Part shown: positions 28,094 to 36,751 of the stretch, piece after piece
How positions within the stretch are numbered: the first letter of the stretch is position 1
Layout: every line of letters starts with the position of its first letter
Notes under the pieces: model-generated
The model's database searches: none
Seen by the model: the letters and a program-made list of their open reading frames with translations, nothing else
What the model was told of the DNA's origin: nothing
Source of the DNA: Mesorhizobium loti
GTDB taxonomy: Bacteria > Pseudomonadota > Alphaproteobacteria > Rhizobiales > Rhizobiaceae
DNA: 64,000 nt
Reading direction: 5' to 3'
Assembly (NCBI RefSeq): GCF_003148495.1
Contig: NZ_QGGH01000002.1
Coordinates: forward strand, 806,001-870,000
Translations under genes and position numbers: made by a program

Positions 28094-29126
28094 TCTGTCG
28101 AGCGGCGATGGATGCTGCCGCCTCGGTTGGCGGCAGTTTCATTGGTTTCGTCTTCAGCCCAAAAAACGGGGCAGCCGTCCTGACGATCGTGTCGATATCG
28201 GAAAGCTCCGGCACGAAGCCAAGCTGTTCGCGTGCGCTTCCGGGATCGGCGTAGAGCTCTGCTGGATCTCCCGGGCGCCGGCTCCTGAAGACGGCCGGAA
28301 CCGATCTTGACGTCATTCGGCTGACCGCCTGGACAATCTCCTTGATGGACACCCCCCGCCCGGTGCCGAGGTTGACAGCCAGGTTTTGTCCGCCGCGCTC
28401 GAGATGCATGAGGGCTTTCAGATGGGCGCGGGCCAGATCGCTGACATGGATATAATCCCTTACGCAGGTGCCGTCCGACGTGTCGTAGTCCGTGCCGAAA
28501 ACCTCGATCTCGTCTATGATGCCTGATGCGGCCATGAGCACCCTGGGGACCAGATGCGTTTCCGGCGAATGCCACTCACCGAGCTCGCCGTCGGGATCGG
28601 CGCCACAAGCGTTGAAATAGCGCAGGATCGCAAATTTCATTCCGTATGCGGATGCATAGTCGCCGATGATCTGTTCGCCCATCAGCTTGGTGCGCCCGTA
28701 AGGGCTGATCGGATTCTGCGAGGAGGTTTCGCGAACGGGCAACGCTTCCGGCACGCCGTAGGTTGCGCAGCTGCTGGAGAAGATGATGTTCTCGATGGAA
28801 CAAGCGCGCGCCGCATCGAGCACCGCGATGGTGCCTGTTACATTGGTCGAATAGTACTCGGCCGGCTCGCGAACGGACTCGCCGACATAGGCCAGCGCAG
28901 CAAAGTGGATCACTGCCGTCGGCCGGTACGTTTCCATCGCCCCCCGCAGTGCATCCCGATCCCGGATATCGCCGACGACAAGCGGACCCCAGGCAACGGA
29001 CTTCGTGTTGCCGCGGCTCAGATTGTCGAAAACCACGGGCATATAACCGGCCGCGGCCAGCAGCTTGCAGGTGTGGCTGCCGATGAAGCCGGCCCCACCC
29101 GTCACCAGTATTGCCGCACGGGTCAT
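28047..29126 (-). CDS. GalE-like NAD-sugar epimerase, possibly UDP-xylose 4-epimerase
   Basis: Extended SDR of 359 residues: [10 protein letters not shown] at 9-18, [22 protein letters not shown], and the catalytic Tyr143/Lys147 in SPYGRTK. The body is closest in pattern to UDP-glucose 4-epimerases. However, it starts in an ATGA overlap with a UDP-xylose synthase gene, and rhizobia are known to pair such genes as UXS and UXE, so UDP-xylose/UDP-arabinose interconversion is a good alternative. The C-terminal 35 residues are a low-complexity extension. Confidence 0.85.
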   Translation of the reverse strand: MTRAAILVTGGAGFIGSHTCKLLAAAGYMPVVFDNLSRGNTKSVAWGPLVVGDIRDRDALRGAMETYRPTAVIHFAALAYVGESVREPAEYYSTNVTGTIAVLDAARACSIENIIFSSSCATYGVPEALPVRETSSQNPISPYGRTKLMGEQIIGDYASAYGMKFAILRYFNACGADPDGELGEWHSPETHLVPRVLMAASGIIDEIEVFGTDYDTSDGTCVRDYIHVSDLARAHLKALMHLERGGQNLAVNLGTGRGVSIKEIVQAVSRMTSRSVPAVFRSRRPGDPAELYADPGSAREQLGFVPELSDIDTIVRTAAPFFGLKTKPMKLPPTEAAASIAARQIRGNGAGSSRAGQTR

Positions 29127-30160
29127 GAAGCCGCGGCTCCTTTGGCCATGTGACTTCCGTAGAGCAGGGTGTCAAAATACTCGACAGTACGCGCGAGCCC
29201 CTGGCTCAAGCTGATTTTCGGCTCCCAACCGAGATTGGCCCTGGCAAAGGAGATGTCCGGCTTGCGCTGTCTGGGATCGTCGATCGGCAGCGGCCGATGC
29301 ACGATCTTCGATCGGGCGTTGGTGTAATTGATGACCAGCGTCGCCAGTTCCATGATGGTGAATTCGCCGGGGTTGCCGAGATTGACCGGGTGCGCGGGCG
29401 CATTCGGCGCATTCATCAGCCGGACAAAGCCCTCGATCAGGTCGTCGGCATAGCAGAAGGAACGCGTCTGCAGGCCGTGGCCATAGACAGTCAGGTCTTT
29501 GCCGCGCAACGCCTGGACGATGAAGTTCGAAACCACACGCCCGTCATCGGGCTGCATGCGGCGGCCGTAGGTGTTGAAAATGCGGGCAACGCGGATATCG
29601 AGGCCATAGGTTCTCGAATAGTCGAAGAACAGGGTTTCGGCCGAACGCTTGCCCTCGTCGTAGCAGGACCGCGGTCCGTGCGTATTGACGTTGCCGAAGT
29701 AGCTCTCGGGCTGTGGGTGAACGAAGGGGTCGCCATAGACTTCGGACGTCGAGGCCTGGAATATCTTGGCGTTGTTCTGTCGCGCGAGCTCCAGAAGGTT
29801 GAGCGAACCAAGCACGCTTGTCTTGAAGGTATGGATCGGGTCTGCCTGGTAGTGCGGCGGAGAGGCTGGGCAAGCGAGATTGTAGATCTCATCGCACTGA
29901 AGGCCCGAAGGCAGTGCATTGACGATATCGTGCTCGATGCACGTGAATCTCGGATTACGCAGAAGGGCACCGAGATTGTATCTCTTGCCGGTGTGGAAAT
30001 TGTCGAGCGCGACAACGTCGTATCCGTCCCGCAAAAGACGTTCGCACAAATGCGATCCTAGAAATCCCGCGCCTCCGGCGACCAGGGCGCGGCTTCGGCT
30101 TTGGTTGGCGCCCCTTTGACTGCCGGATTCCAGCTTCAGAACCTTGACAAGCTTACCCAT
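29123..30160 (-). CDS. UDP-glucuronate decarboxylase (UDP-xylose synthase)
   Basis: Converts UDP-glucuronate to UDP-xylose with bound NAD. The 345-residue protein starts at ATG 30160 after GAGGTC. NAD motif GGAGFLGSH lies at 29-37; the UXS hallmark [12 protein letters not shown] with a following DPIHTFKTS block lies at 94-115, then TSEVYGDP, and catalytic Tyr167/Lys171 (CYDEGKR). RIFNTYG and the [10 protein letters not shown] block complete the family pattern. First gene of a two-gene unit with the GalE-like epimerase. Confidence 0.9.
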   Translation of the reverse strand: MGKLVKVLKLESGSQRGANQSRSRALVAGGAGFLGSHLCERLLRDGYDVVALDNFHTGKRYNLGALLRNPRFTCIEHDIVNALPSGLQCDEIYNLACPASPPHYQADPIHTFKTSVLGSLNLLELARQNNAKIFQASTSEVYGDPFVHPQPESYFGNVNTHGPRSCYDEGKRSAETLFFDYSRTYGLDIRVARIFNTYGRRMQPDDGRVVSNFIVQALRGKDLTVYGHGLQTRSFCYADDLIEGFVRLMNAPNAPAHPVNLGNPGEFTIMELATLVINYTNARSKIVHRPLPIDDPRQRKPDISFARANLGWEPKISLSQGLARTVEYFDTLLYGSHMAKGAAAS

Positions 30161-30891
30161 ACTGACCTCGCACGCACCGCACACGCTACCGCCGAGCCGG
30201 GACAAAGCATTGCCCGGCCACGTCCTTGAGAACGTGGCAAACCTCCGCATCTGCGGAATCGCCATCACCGATGTGCGTTAATTGTTCTCTGGGTTCGAGG
30301 AACTGGTGCTACGACACGACTTAAGTGTTGCCGTTCAGCATTTCCTGCGCCCCGAAGCCGCGATCACACGCCTGGTGCCATCATCGTCGATTGCTCGCCC
30401 AAATTGCACATCCCAACGCATCGAAAATATACCTGTGGAAATCACAGTCAACTAAATTAGCAATTCCTTAATCATATCTGTTTGCGAATGGTTAATCATG
30501 AGGCCGGCCGAGGCCCACGAGGCTGAACCATGGGCGTCCAAGGGCAGATCATCATTGTGGATCAGTGTATTGAGGCGGCCGCTGAAAAATATGCAATCGG
30601 ACGCAGCAAGCTGTTGCAAGGCAGAATCAAAGCTTGGCAGCGAGGAGCGCCAAGAATGAGCCGCGTGGCGCAATTCAGGGGCGCGCGTTCATTTCACAGT
30701 GGAATACCGGTCATTTTAGCAACGGCTTTTGAGCGCATAGGTGGAACCTTGTCTGCATCTTTGCACAGCCACGCTGCCAATCGGCTGGTTCCCGTACCCT
30801 GATCCACCTCCTGAATGGCTGCACCGCTGGCCATCGCCTTTTGACCGTCGGGGCGCTATTGGCAAGGTCACGATATCCTGTGGTGATGTGA
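30161..30891. other. Long intergenic region upstream of UXS
   Basis: 731 bp with no gene I can support. The middle (about 30420-30510) is AT-rich and has a near-CtrA pattern, TTAG-N7-TTAA at about 30457, plus further TTAATC words. A 90-codon open frame at 30530-30802 has no ribosome site and no recognisable features. Divergent promoters for UXS and for the membrane protein at 30892 are expected here. Confidence 0.45.
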
Positions 30892-31503
30892 ATGCGCTTT
30901 CTGTTTGTCCTGATCCTGCTTGCCGGCACCGGCATCGGTGTCATCTATCCCTGGGCGATGAGCAATTTCTCGGGCCATGGGATCGGCACCTGGCGGGTCT
31001 ATGAGCAGGGCCGCTTCAAGCCGCTGACAGTGCCGCTCGCCGCCCGCGACGCACCGGTGCGGGTGCTGGTCGACCTGACCGCAAGAGCCGAGCGTATCGT
31101 TTCGCAGCAACGCACCGTGCTGACGCTGACCGCCGCCAGCAATGGCCGCACGGTGCTCGCCTCGACGCTGCAATTCAACCATTCCGACAACCCGCGCCAG
31201 GCAAGCCCGCAGCTGCCCGACAAGATCTTTCGCGACGAGGCCGGCGTGATCGCGACCGTCAGCCCGGGCCCCTATATCTTCACCGTCGGACCGGGCGATG
31301 CCGACGATATCCCGATGCGAGCTGTCGATCTCATCTTGCGCTCCGGTGTCGGCGAGATCGACAGTCGTGCACGGCCGGTCGGCTTCTCGCTGGTGGCGAT
31401 CGGCTTGGTCGGGTTTTTGCTGACCCTGCGCTCCGGCGGCGGTCGGCCGAAAAACCCGAACGCGCAGCCGCCACCGCCGCGCTGGGGCAGGGGCTCCACG
31501 TGA
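30892..31503 (+). CDS. Membrane-anchored conserved hypothetical protein
   Basis: A 203-residue protein with an N-terminal hydrophobic helix (FLFVLILLAGTGIGVIYPWA) and a second near the C-terminus (about 167-181), leaving a roughly 140-residue beta-rich domain likely in the periplasm. The C-terminal tail is Gly/Pro-rich and basic. Its stop overlaps the rlmJ start in GTGA. I do not recognise the family. The ribosome site before ATG 30892 is weak. Confidence 0.7.
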   Translation: MRFLFVLILLAGTGIGVIYPWAMSNFSGHGIGTWRVYEQGRFKPLTVPLAARDAPVRVLVDLTARAERIVSQQRTVLTLTAASNGRTVLASTLQFNHSDNPRQASPQLPDKIFRDEAGVIATVSPGPYIFTVGPGDADDIPMRAVDLILRSGVGEIDSRARPVGFSLVAIGLVGFLLTLRSGGGRPKNPNAQPPPPRWGRGST

Positions 31504-32354
31504 ACTACCGCCACGCCTATCATGCCGGGAATTTCGCCGACGTCGCCAAGCACGTCGTGCTGACGCGACTGCTCGACTATCTGAAGCAAAAGGACAAGGC
31601 GTTTCGGGTCATCGACACCCATGCCGGCATCGGCCGCTACGATCTGTCGTCGGTCGAAGCGCAGAAGACCGGTGAGTGGCAAGGCGGCATCGGCAGGCTG
31701 ATCGATGCCCCGTTTGCCGCACCGGTGGCGGCACTGCTTGCGCCTTATCTGGAGACGGTGCGGTCGCTCAATCCCGAGGGTGGTATCCAGAAATATCCGG
31801 GCTCGCCGCTGATCGCGCGTCATCTCATGCGCAAGCAGGACCGGCTGACAGCGATCGAGCTGCACCCCAAGGATGTCGCGAAGCTGAGGACGCTCTTTGC
31901 CGGTGATTTCCAGGCCCGGATCATCGAACTCGATGGCTGGCTGGCGCTCGGCGCGCATCTGCCGCCGAAGGAAAAGCGCGGCCTGGTTCTCATCGATCCG
32001 CCATTCGAGGAGGCGGGTGAGTTCGAGCGCCTCGTCGACGGGCTCATGAGGGCGCACAAGCGGTGGCCTGGCGGCATCTATGCGCTGTGGTATCCGATCA
32101 AGGACCGCAAGGCGATCATCGCCTTCCGCAAGGCGCTGAAGCAATCCGGCATCCCGAAGCTGCTCGACATAGAATTCGAGATCAGGCCCGCTTCATCGGA
32201 GCCCAGCCTCGACGGCAGCGGCCTGCTGGTGGTCAACCCGCCATTCACGCTGGAGGGCGAGCTGCGGACGCTGCTGCCGGCTTTGCACAGATTGCTTGCG
32301 GTGGGGAGGCCGGCGCACTGGTCGTTGGAATGGCTGGCAGGCGAGCAGGCTTGA
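31500..32354 (+). CDS. rlmJ: 23S rRNA (adenine-N6) methyltransferase RlmJ
   Basis: Methylates an adenine of 23S rRNA (A2030 in E. coli). The 284-residue protein begins at GTG 31500, overlapping the previous stop by 4 nt, with the family N-terminus MNYRHAYHAGNFADVAKH. The SAM/catalytic motif IDPPFE lies near residue 165. DTHAGIGRYDL and the AALWYPIKDR-like block (YALWYPIKDR) are also typical. Confidence 0.93.
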   Translation: MNYRHAYHAGNFADVAKHVVLTRLLDYLKQKDKAFRVIDTHAGIGRYDLSSVEAQKTGEWQGGIGRLIDAPFAAPVAALLAPYLETVRSLNPEGGIQKYPGSPLIARHLMRKQDRLTAIELHPKDVAKLRTLFAGDFQARIIELDGWLALGAHLPPKEKRGLVLIDPPFEEAGEFERLVDGLMRAHKRWPGGIYALWYPIKDRKAIIAFRKALKQSGIPKLLDIEFEIRPASSEPSLDGSGLLVVNPPFTLEGELRTLLPALHRLLAVGRPAHWSLEWLAGEQA

Positions 32355-32563
32355 CGGGGGAGGGCTTCGGATCTCGCGACGCCAGGCGCGAAAAGGCCCG
32401 CGTTCCGGAAGGGTGAGGAAGGCGTGCTCTTCAACGACCCGGGCTCGCGCAAGACCGGCTTTGGCCAACGCAGTTCCCAACTGGGAAACCATTGTTTCCG
32501 CAACCGCTTGACCGCCGCCAAGCGAATCCGCACAGTGCGCGCAATCGACCTTGAGAGGCTGCC

Positions 32564-33016
32564 ATGACTCGCTTTGCCAAATCCGCACTTGCCGCCCTGA
32601 TTTCGCTCTGCACTCCGCTTGCCGCGCCTCTCGGCGTCACCCAGGCAGTGCAGGCGGCCGATCTTACAATCTATTCCGATGAGGACAGCGGTGTCTGTGG
32701 CGAGGCCTGGGTGCTGAACAAGATCACCAGCCGCTTCTCCTACCAGGTGCATCACGTGCCGCATCTGCCGAACGTGCAGATCACCGATTTCCAGCGCATC
32801 CACCAGCACCGCTACCTGCCGGCCAACGACAGCTGGCCGATCGGCCGCCGCTACTGCGGCGCCACCGTCAGCCTCTCCGACGGCCGCGATCGCACCATCT
32901 GGTACCTGATCGAGGAAGGCCAGGGTTTTGCCTCGATCGGCGACAATGTCGAATTCTGCGTCTCGGGCTTCGACCGCTGGATGGTGTACAACGGCCGCTG
33001 CCGCGTCCTGCGCTAA
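32564..33016 (+). CDS. Secreted conserved hypothetical protein
   Basis: A 150-residue exported protein: signal peptide to about residue 31 (QAVQAAD). The mature part contains four cysteines (SGVCGEA, RRYCGATV, VEFCVSGF, NGRCRVLR), consistent with two disulfides, and many aromatic residues. No family recognised. It stands alone between rlmJ and a strong terminator. Confidence 0.72.
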   Translation: MTRFAKSALAALISLCTPLAAPLGVTQAVQAADLTIYSDEDSGVCGEAWVLNKITSRFSYQVHHVPHLPNVQITDFQRIHQHRYLPANDSWPIGRRYCGATVSLSDGRDRTIWYLIEEGQGFASIGDNVEFCVSGFDRWMVYNGRCRVLR

Positions 33017-33042
33017 CCGGCTTTCCGTTCCTATCTCTTTTC

Positions 33043-33075
33043 GCGCCCGCGGCTTGATCGGCTGCGGGCGCTTTT
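33043..33075 (+). terminator. Intrinsic terminator
   Basis: GCGCCCGC (33043-33050) pairs with GCGGGCGC (33064-33071), followed by TTTT. It closes the hypothetical secreted-protein gene just before the tetR promoter. Confidence 0.75.
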
Positions 33076-33085
33076 CTGTACCGCG

Positions 33086-33116
33086 TTGACAGAAGGCTCG
33101 ATCTGCCGCATAGCTA
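33086..33116 (+). promoter_or_regulatory. Candidate tetR promoter
   Basis: TTGACA at 33086-33091 and a loose -10 in CATAGCTAT (33109-33117) at about 17-19 bp spacing. It abuts the palindromic operator at 33117. Confidence 0.5.
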
Positions 33117-33134
33117 TGAGACAGACCTGTCTCA
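33117..33134. promoter_or_regulatory. TetR-type operator palindrome
   Basis: An 18-bp palindrome, TGAGACAG-AC-CTGTCTCA, perfect apart from the two central bases. It lies 17 bp before the tetR start codon and overlaps the predicted promoter, the usual place for an autorepression operator. Confidence 0.7.
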
Positions 33135-33150
33135 CTACTTGGTAAGCGTC

Positions 33151-33732
33151 ATGACATCATCGCCTGGTTCCGACAAGCGTCAGCACGTCGTCGAAACGGC
33201 CTACGCGCTGTTCAAGCGCGCAGGCTTCCATGCCACTGGAATCGACCGGATCATCGCCGAGGCCGAGGTGGCCAAGATGACAATGTATCGCCACTTCCCC
33301 AGCAAAGACGAGCTGATCGTCGAGGTGCTCGACTATCGTGCCAGGCGTTTTGAGAGCCAGCTCGACCGCCTCGCGCAGGAGGGCATCACGCCAGAGCAAA
33401 AAATCGGAAAAATCCTCGACTGGCATGAACGTTGGTTCCGCAGCCCGGATTTCCATGGCTGCCTGTTCGCGCATGCGCTGGCCGAGTTCGGTGATCCCCG
33501 GCATCCGGTGTTCAAGGCTGCCGCCAGGCAGAAGAACGGCCTCAAGCGGCGCATGCAGTCGATCCTCGAAGAGGTGATGCCGCGTGACCGCGCCGAGAGT
33601 GTGGCGACGGTGCTGCTGATGCTGATCGAAGGCGCGACCCTGGTTGCGCAGATGGGGCAGGCTGACACCGCTATTCGCGACGCCCGCAAGGCGGCCCTGG
33701 GCATCGTCGCTGCTTCGCGCAGGCCGCAATGA
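33151..33732 (+). CDS. TetR/AcrR-family repressor
   Basis: A 193-residue regulator with an N-terminal helix-turn-helix at about 29-48 (TGIDRIIAEAEVAKMTMYRHF) and a helical ligand domain with FHGCLFAHALAEF. ATG 33151 is preferred over a TTG 12 bp upstream because of the GGTAAG spacing and normal N-terminus. It is coupled by an ATGA overlap to a DMT transporter, probably its target, and has a palindrome in its own promoter. Confidence 0.88.
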   Translation: MTSSPGSDKRQHVVETAYALFKRAGFHATGIDRIIAEAEVAKMTMYRHFPSKDELIVEVLDYRARRFESQLDRLAQEGITPEQKIGKILDWHERWFRSPDFHGCLFAHALAEFGDPRHPVFKAAARQKNGLKRRMQSILEEVMPRDRAESVATVLLMLIEGATLVAQMGQADTAIRDARKAALGIVAASRRPQ

Positions 33733-34565
33733 GCCCGTTGGTCATCGGACTGGCGCTGTTTGCGGCGGTCCTGCACGCAACCTGGAACGCCTTCCTGCGG
33801 ACCGGGGCCGACAGGTTGTGGACCGTCACCGTCATGAGCTTTTCCAGCACGGCGCTCGCCATTCCCTTCGCCGTCTTCCACACCCTTCCGGCCTCACCGG
33901 CCTGGTTCTATATCGTTCTCTCGGCCTGCCTGCAGGTCGGCTACAGCGTGTTTCTGGTGGCCGCCTACAGATATGGCGAACTGGGACAGGTCTATCCGAT
34001 CGTTCGCGGGGGCGTGCCGCTGCTTGTCACGCTTGGCGGGTTCTTCCTGGCCAACCAGCAGCTCACCATGTCGCAGACCGTCGGCGTCGCGCTGGTCGCC
34101 GGCGGCATCATGGGTCTCTCGCTCGGAAGAGGCAGGGCCGCCACGACGTCGATACTCTATGCGCTGGCAACGGGAGCGATCATCGCCGCCTATGCGACCG
34201 TCGATGCGATCGGTGTTCGCACGGCGGGCAATGCCGGCGCCTACACCGCCTGGGTCCTGCTGATCTACGGCGCCTTGCTGCCGGCGACCTTCGTCGCCTG
34301 CCGTGGCCGGCTCATCGTCGACCTGCGGGCGCCGGAAACCTGGAAGGCGCTGGGCGGCGGCCTGTTCGCGCTTCTGGCCTACGGCGTCGTGGTCGCGGCC
34401 TTCGCGCTTGGACCGGCCGGCCCGATCACCGCGATCCGCGAAACCAGCGTCGTCTTCGCGGCCTTCATCGGGCGCCTGTTCCTGGGCGAGATGCTGACGC
34501 CACGGCGGGTCGGCGCTTGCGCCATCGTCGCGCTCGGCGCCATCTGCCTCGGCTATCAGCCGTGA
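33729..34565 (+). CDS. EamA/DMT-superfamily transporter
   Basis: A 278-residue, 10-helix inner-membrane transporter made of two EamA repeats. The N-terminal repeat has HATWNAFLRTG; YRYGELGQVYPIVRGGVPLL resembles the family's substrate-path helix. It overlaps tetR by 4 nt and is likely repressed by it. Small-molecule export is expected; the substrate cannot be told from the sequence. Confidence 0.86.
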   Translation: MSPLVIGLALFAAVLHATWNAFLRTGADRLWTVTVMSFSSTALAIPFAVFHTLPASPAWFYIVLSACLQVGYSVFLVAAYRYGELGQVYPIVRGGVPLLVTLGGFFLANQQLTMSQTVGVALVAGGIMGLSLGRGRAATTSILYALATGAIIAAYATVDAIGVRTAGNAGAYTAWVLLIYGALLPATFVACRGRLIVDLRAPETWKALGGGLFALLAYGVVVAAFALGPAGPITAIRETSVVFAAFIGRLFLGEMLTPRRVGACAIVALGAICLGYQP

Positions 34566-34668
34566 CGAAAATGCGCATCGCGAAGATCCTGAATTTTCGT
34601 GATGGCGCCGACAGGCAAACTGGCTAATCTGAACGCCCGAGAGCAACAGATCACTTTCGGGAGTCTTC

Positions 34669-35283
34669 ATGGACCTTGCCACCATCCTTGCCTTCGCGGC
34701 TGCCTTCTTCGTGTACGCTGCCAGCCCCGGACCGGACAACATGACGATCGTCGCGCGCACTATCTCCAGCGGTGCCGCCTCGGGTATCGCCTATGGCGCA
34801 GGCACGGTGGTTGGTATTCTCATCTTCCTGATCCTCGCCGCCTTCGGCCTGTCGATCATCGCCGCCAAGATGACGCTCGTCATGACGGTGCTTCGTTATG
34901 GCGGAGCGGCCTATCTGATCTGGATGGGCATCAGGCTGTGGACCGCCATGCCCGTCGTGCCGGAACTGCAACCCGTCTCCGGACGGCACGGGCTGCTGAC
35001 GATTTTTGCCACCGGCATCGCGCTCAATCTCGGCAATCCGAAAATGCCTTTGTTCTACGTTGCGCTGCTGCCGAACGTCGTCGGCGCATCACTCAACGCT
35101 GGTCATCTCGGTGTGCTGATGATTGTGATCCTGACCGTCGAGGTCGTGGTGATCGGCGGCCATGTCATCCTTGCCGGTCGCGTCCGCAACCTGTTGCGCA
35201 CACCGAAGATCGTGCGTCGCGTGAACCGCGCGGCGGGCGGTGTGATGATCGGTGCCGGCCTCGCCGTGGTCGCCACGCGCTGA
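34669..35283 (+). CDS. LysE-family exporter
   Basis: A 204-residue, six-helix exporter of the LysE/RhtB group, which pumps out amino acids or their derivatives. Typical markers are FVYAASPGPDNMTIVARTIS near the N-terminus, YLIWMGIRLW, and ATGIALNLGNPKMPLFYVALLP. A TTCGGGAG site lies before the ATG. Converges on a small winged-helix regulator. Confidence 0.9.
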   Translation: MDLATILAFAAAFFVYAASPGPDNMTIVARTISSGAASGIAYGAGTVVGILIFLILAAFGLSIIAAKMTLVMTVLRYGGAAYLIWMGIRLWTAMPVVPELQPVSGRHGLLTIFATGIALNLGNPKMPLFYVALLPNVVGASLNAGHLGVLMIVILTVEVVVIGGHVILAGRVRNLLRTPKIVRRVNRAAGGVMIGAGLAVVATR

Positions 35284-35299
35284 GAAGTTTTGCGCAGTC

Positions 35300-35321
35300 G
35301 CCGCGCTATTTTCTGCGCGGC
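35300..35321. terminator. Hairpin between convergent genes
   Basis: GCCGCGC (35300-35306) pairs with GCGCGGC (35315-35321) across an 8-nt loop. It overlaps the stop of the winged-helix gene and may serve both convergent transcripts, though no long T-run follows. Confidence 0.4.
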
Positions 35322-35617
35322 GGCGCCTCGGCCTGATCGAGGATTTTGCGCAAGAACGCCGCGTGGCCGCGGAACGCGCGCCGTCCGCTCGTCGTCGCCC
35401 TGACGCGCGTCAGCGGCCGCCGTCCGACGAACAGCTTTTCGATATCGACATAGCCGGCCCTGGCCAGCGTATCGAGATGCGCGCCGAGATTGCCGTCGGT
35501 GACATCCATGATGGCCTTCAACTGGCTGAAGTCCAGCGTTTGCCGCCTTTCCAGCATGTTCAGGGCGGCCATGATCCTGAGCCGCGTGCTCTGGTGGATG
35601 ATTTCGTCGGCGCTCAT
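35306..35617 (-). CDS. Small winged-helix transcriptional regulator
   Basis: A 103-residue DNA-binding protein of the ArsR/MarR-like winged-helix group. The pattern is STRLRIMAALNMLER, then FSQLKAIMDVTDGNLGAHLDTLARAGYVDIEK, with the beta-wing around GRRPLTRVRAT. No metal-binding cysteines of the SmtB kind are present. Its ATG overlaps the stop of a 30-codon reading frame in ATGA. Confidence 0.85.
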   Translation of the reverse strand: MSADEIIHQSTRLRIMAALNMLERRQTLDFSQLKAIMDVTDGNLGAHLDTLARAGYVDIEKLFVGRRPLTRVRATTSGRRAFRGHAAFLRKILDQAEAPPRRK

Positions 35618-35706
35618 CGGTCAGCTCCGATACGGCCGAGGTCGCTGCCGTGGGGCTCTGCAATCTTGAACGGCGACAGGGCCGCTTGATCCTGTGCGAT
35701 CGACAT
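35614..35706 (-). CDS. Possible 30-residue leader peptide, coupled to the regulator
   Basis: A short frame from ATG 35706, preceded by AGGAG at an 8-nt spacing, encoding MSIAQDQAALSPFKIAEPHG and ten more residues, ending in an ATGA overlap with the winged-helix gene. The good ribosome site and the exact coupling are the evidence. No signal peptide or transmembrane segment is seen. It may be a genuine small protein or a translational coupler. Confidence 0.45.
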   Translation of the reverse strand: MSIAQDQAALSPFKIAEPHGSDLGRIGADR

Positions 35707-36165
35707 TGAAGCACTCCTGCATTCCATGCAGAATACTCTGTGATGTAGAGTTGTCTGTCAATTCGCATGTAAGCGGGTGATGCGATCGTGCTTGACAAGG
35801 TGAAGCCGCGATCGGCCATCAGCTCGCAGTATAGATCGTCTGCTTGCACGAGATGATCGCACCGATGAAGCAGGGGTCATGATATGATCGGCCGAAGATC
35901 GATGCGCAAAGCTGCTGACTGATCTTCGGAGCTTCACGAGAGGAACGGTCCCGCAGGGTGTAGAGAATGTCGACGGTACACTCTAGGCAATGGTCGAAGA
36001 TCAGCAGCGGATTTTTGCGACGATCAGCACGATCATGTGTGATCCGTAACCAAAATTTAAGCTGCAGAAATCAGTCTGTTGCTTCGCTGGCTAGCAAGCC
36101 GCGAGTCAGATATGCATGAGCGCGCCGGGTCATTACGGCCATCGGCACAACGGAAGGGGCATCGC
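35707..36165. other. GATC-dense non-coding region
   Basis: 459 bp with no supportable gene. Eleven GATC tetramers occur between about 35783 and 36047, roughly tenfold more than chance. Many sit in short degenerate contexts (CGATCAGC, AAGATC, GATCGGCC). An AT-rich stretch near 36040-36070 may hold the promoter of the downstream histone-like gene. Confidence 0.5.
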
Positions 36166-36630
36166 ATGGCTAAGCAGTCATCCAAAGCGCCGGCGTCCAA
36201 GGCACCGGCAAAGAAAGCACCCGTAAAAGCAGCGACGGCGAAGGTCGCAGCTGCAGTGAAGAAAGCAGCACCTGCTGCCAAGCCGAAGGCGGCCGCGCCC
36301 AAGGCAAAAGCAGCACCGGCCAAGAAGCCGGCAGTAAAGGCCGCTGCAAAACCTGCAGTGAAGAAGGCGGCACCTGCCAAGGCGGCGGCAAAGCCGGCTG
36401 CGAAGGCGGCGCCTGCCAAGAAGCCGGCTGCAAAGGCTGCGGCAAAACCCGCAGTGAAGAAGGCGGCACCTGCAAAGAAGCCGGCTGCGAAAGCTGCACC
36501 TGCCAAGAAACCGGCAGCGAAGGCTGCACCGGCAAAGAAGGCGGCGGCAGCGAAGTCTTCGGCACCGGTGAAGAAAGCGGCACCCGCGGCCAAGCCGAAG
36601 GCAGCACCCGCGAAGGCCGGCAAGAAGTAA
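36166..36630 (+). CDS. Ala/Lys/Pro-rich histone H1-like protein
   Basis: A 154-residue protein composed almost entirely of Ala, Lys, Pro and a little Val/Ser, built from AAPAKKPAAKA-type units repeated throughout. This is the composition of eukaryotic H1 tails and bacterial H1-like nucleoid proteins. No folded domain is visible, so it is probably disordered and DNA-binding by charge. ATG 36166 gives MAKQSSKAPASK; the upstream open frame lacks this composition. The DNA repeats make length variation between strains likely. Confidence 0.8.
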   Translation: MAKQSSKAPASKAPAKKAPVKAATAKVAAAVKKAAPAAKPKAAAPKAKAAPAKKPAVKAAAKPAVKKAAPAKAAAKPAAKAAPAKKPAAKAAAKPAVKKAAPAKKPAAKAAPAKKPAAKAAPAKKAAAAKSSAPVKKAAPAAKPKAAPAKAGKK

Positions 36631-36751
36631 TCGCGTCTTCCCTCGCCGGGGGCGGTGCCGAGACACAAGGGGCGGGTGCCTGACAGGCGCCCCGCTCATT
36701 GCTTCGGTAGTCGGAAGGCGAGACAGAGGCGGACGGAGGATATCTTTTCGC

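Noticed and set aside
30457..30472. Third CtrA site upstream of UXS
   Set aside because: One half-site is TTAG instead of TTAA, so it falls short of the full pattern; kept only as a note in the spacer entry.
30530..30802. 90-codon frame in the long spacer upstream of UXS
   Set aside because: No ribosome site, no recognisable domain and no supporting context.
34599..35336. 245-codon frame over the LysE gene
   Set aside because: Out-of-frame shadow on the same strand; the LysE frame has six clear helices.
36166..36630. CRISPR-like regular repeats
   Set aside because: The repeats are codon-phased AAPAKKPAAK units of a protein; there are no unique spacers and no cas genes.
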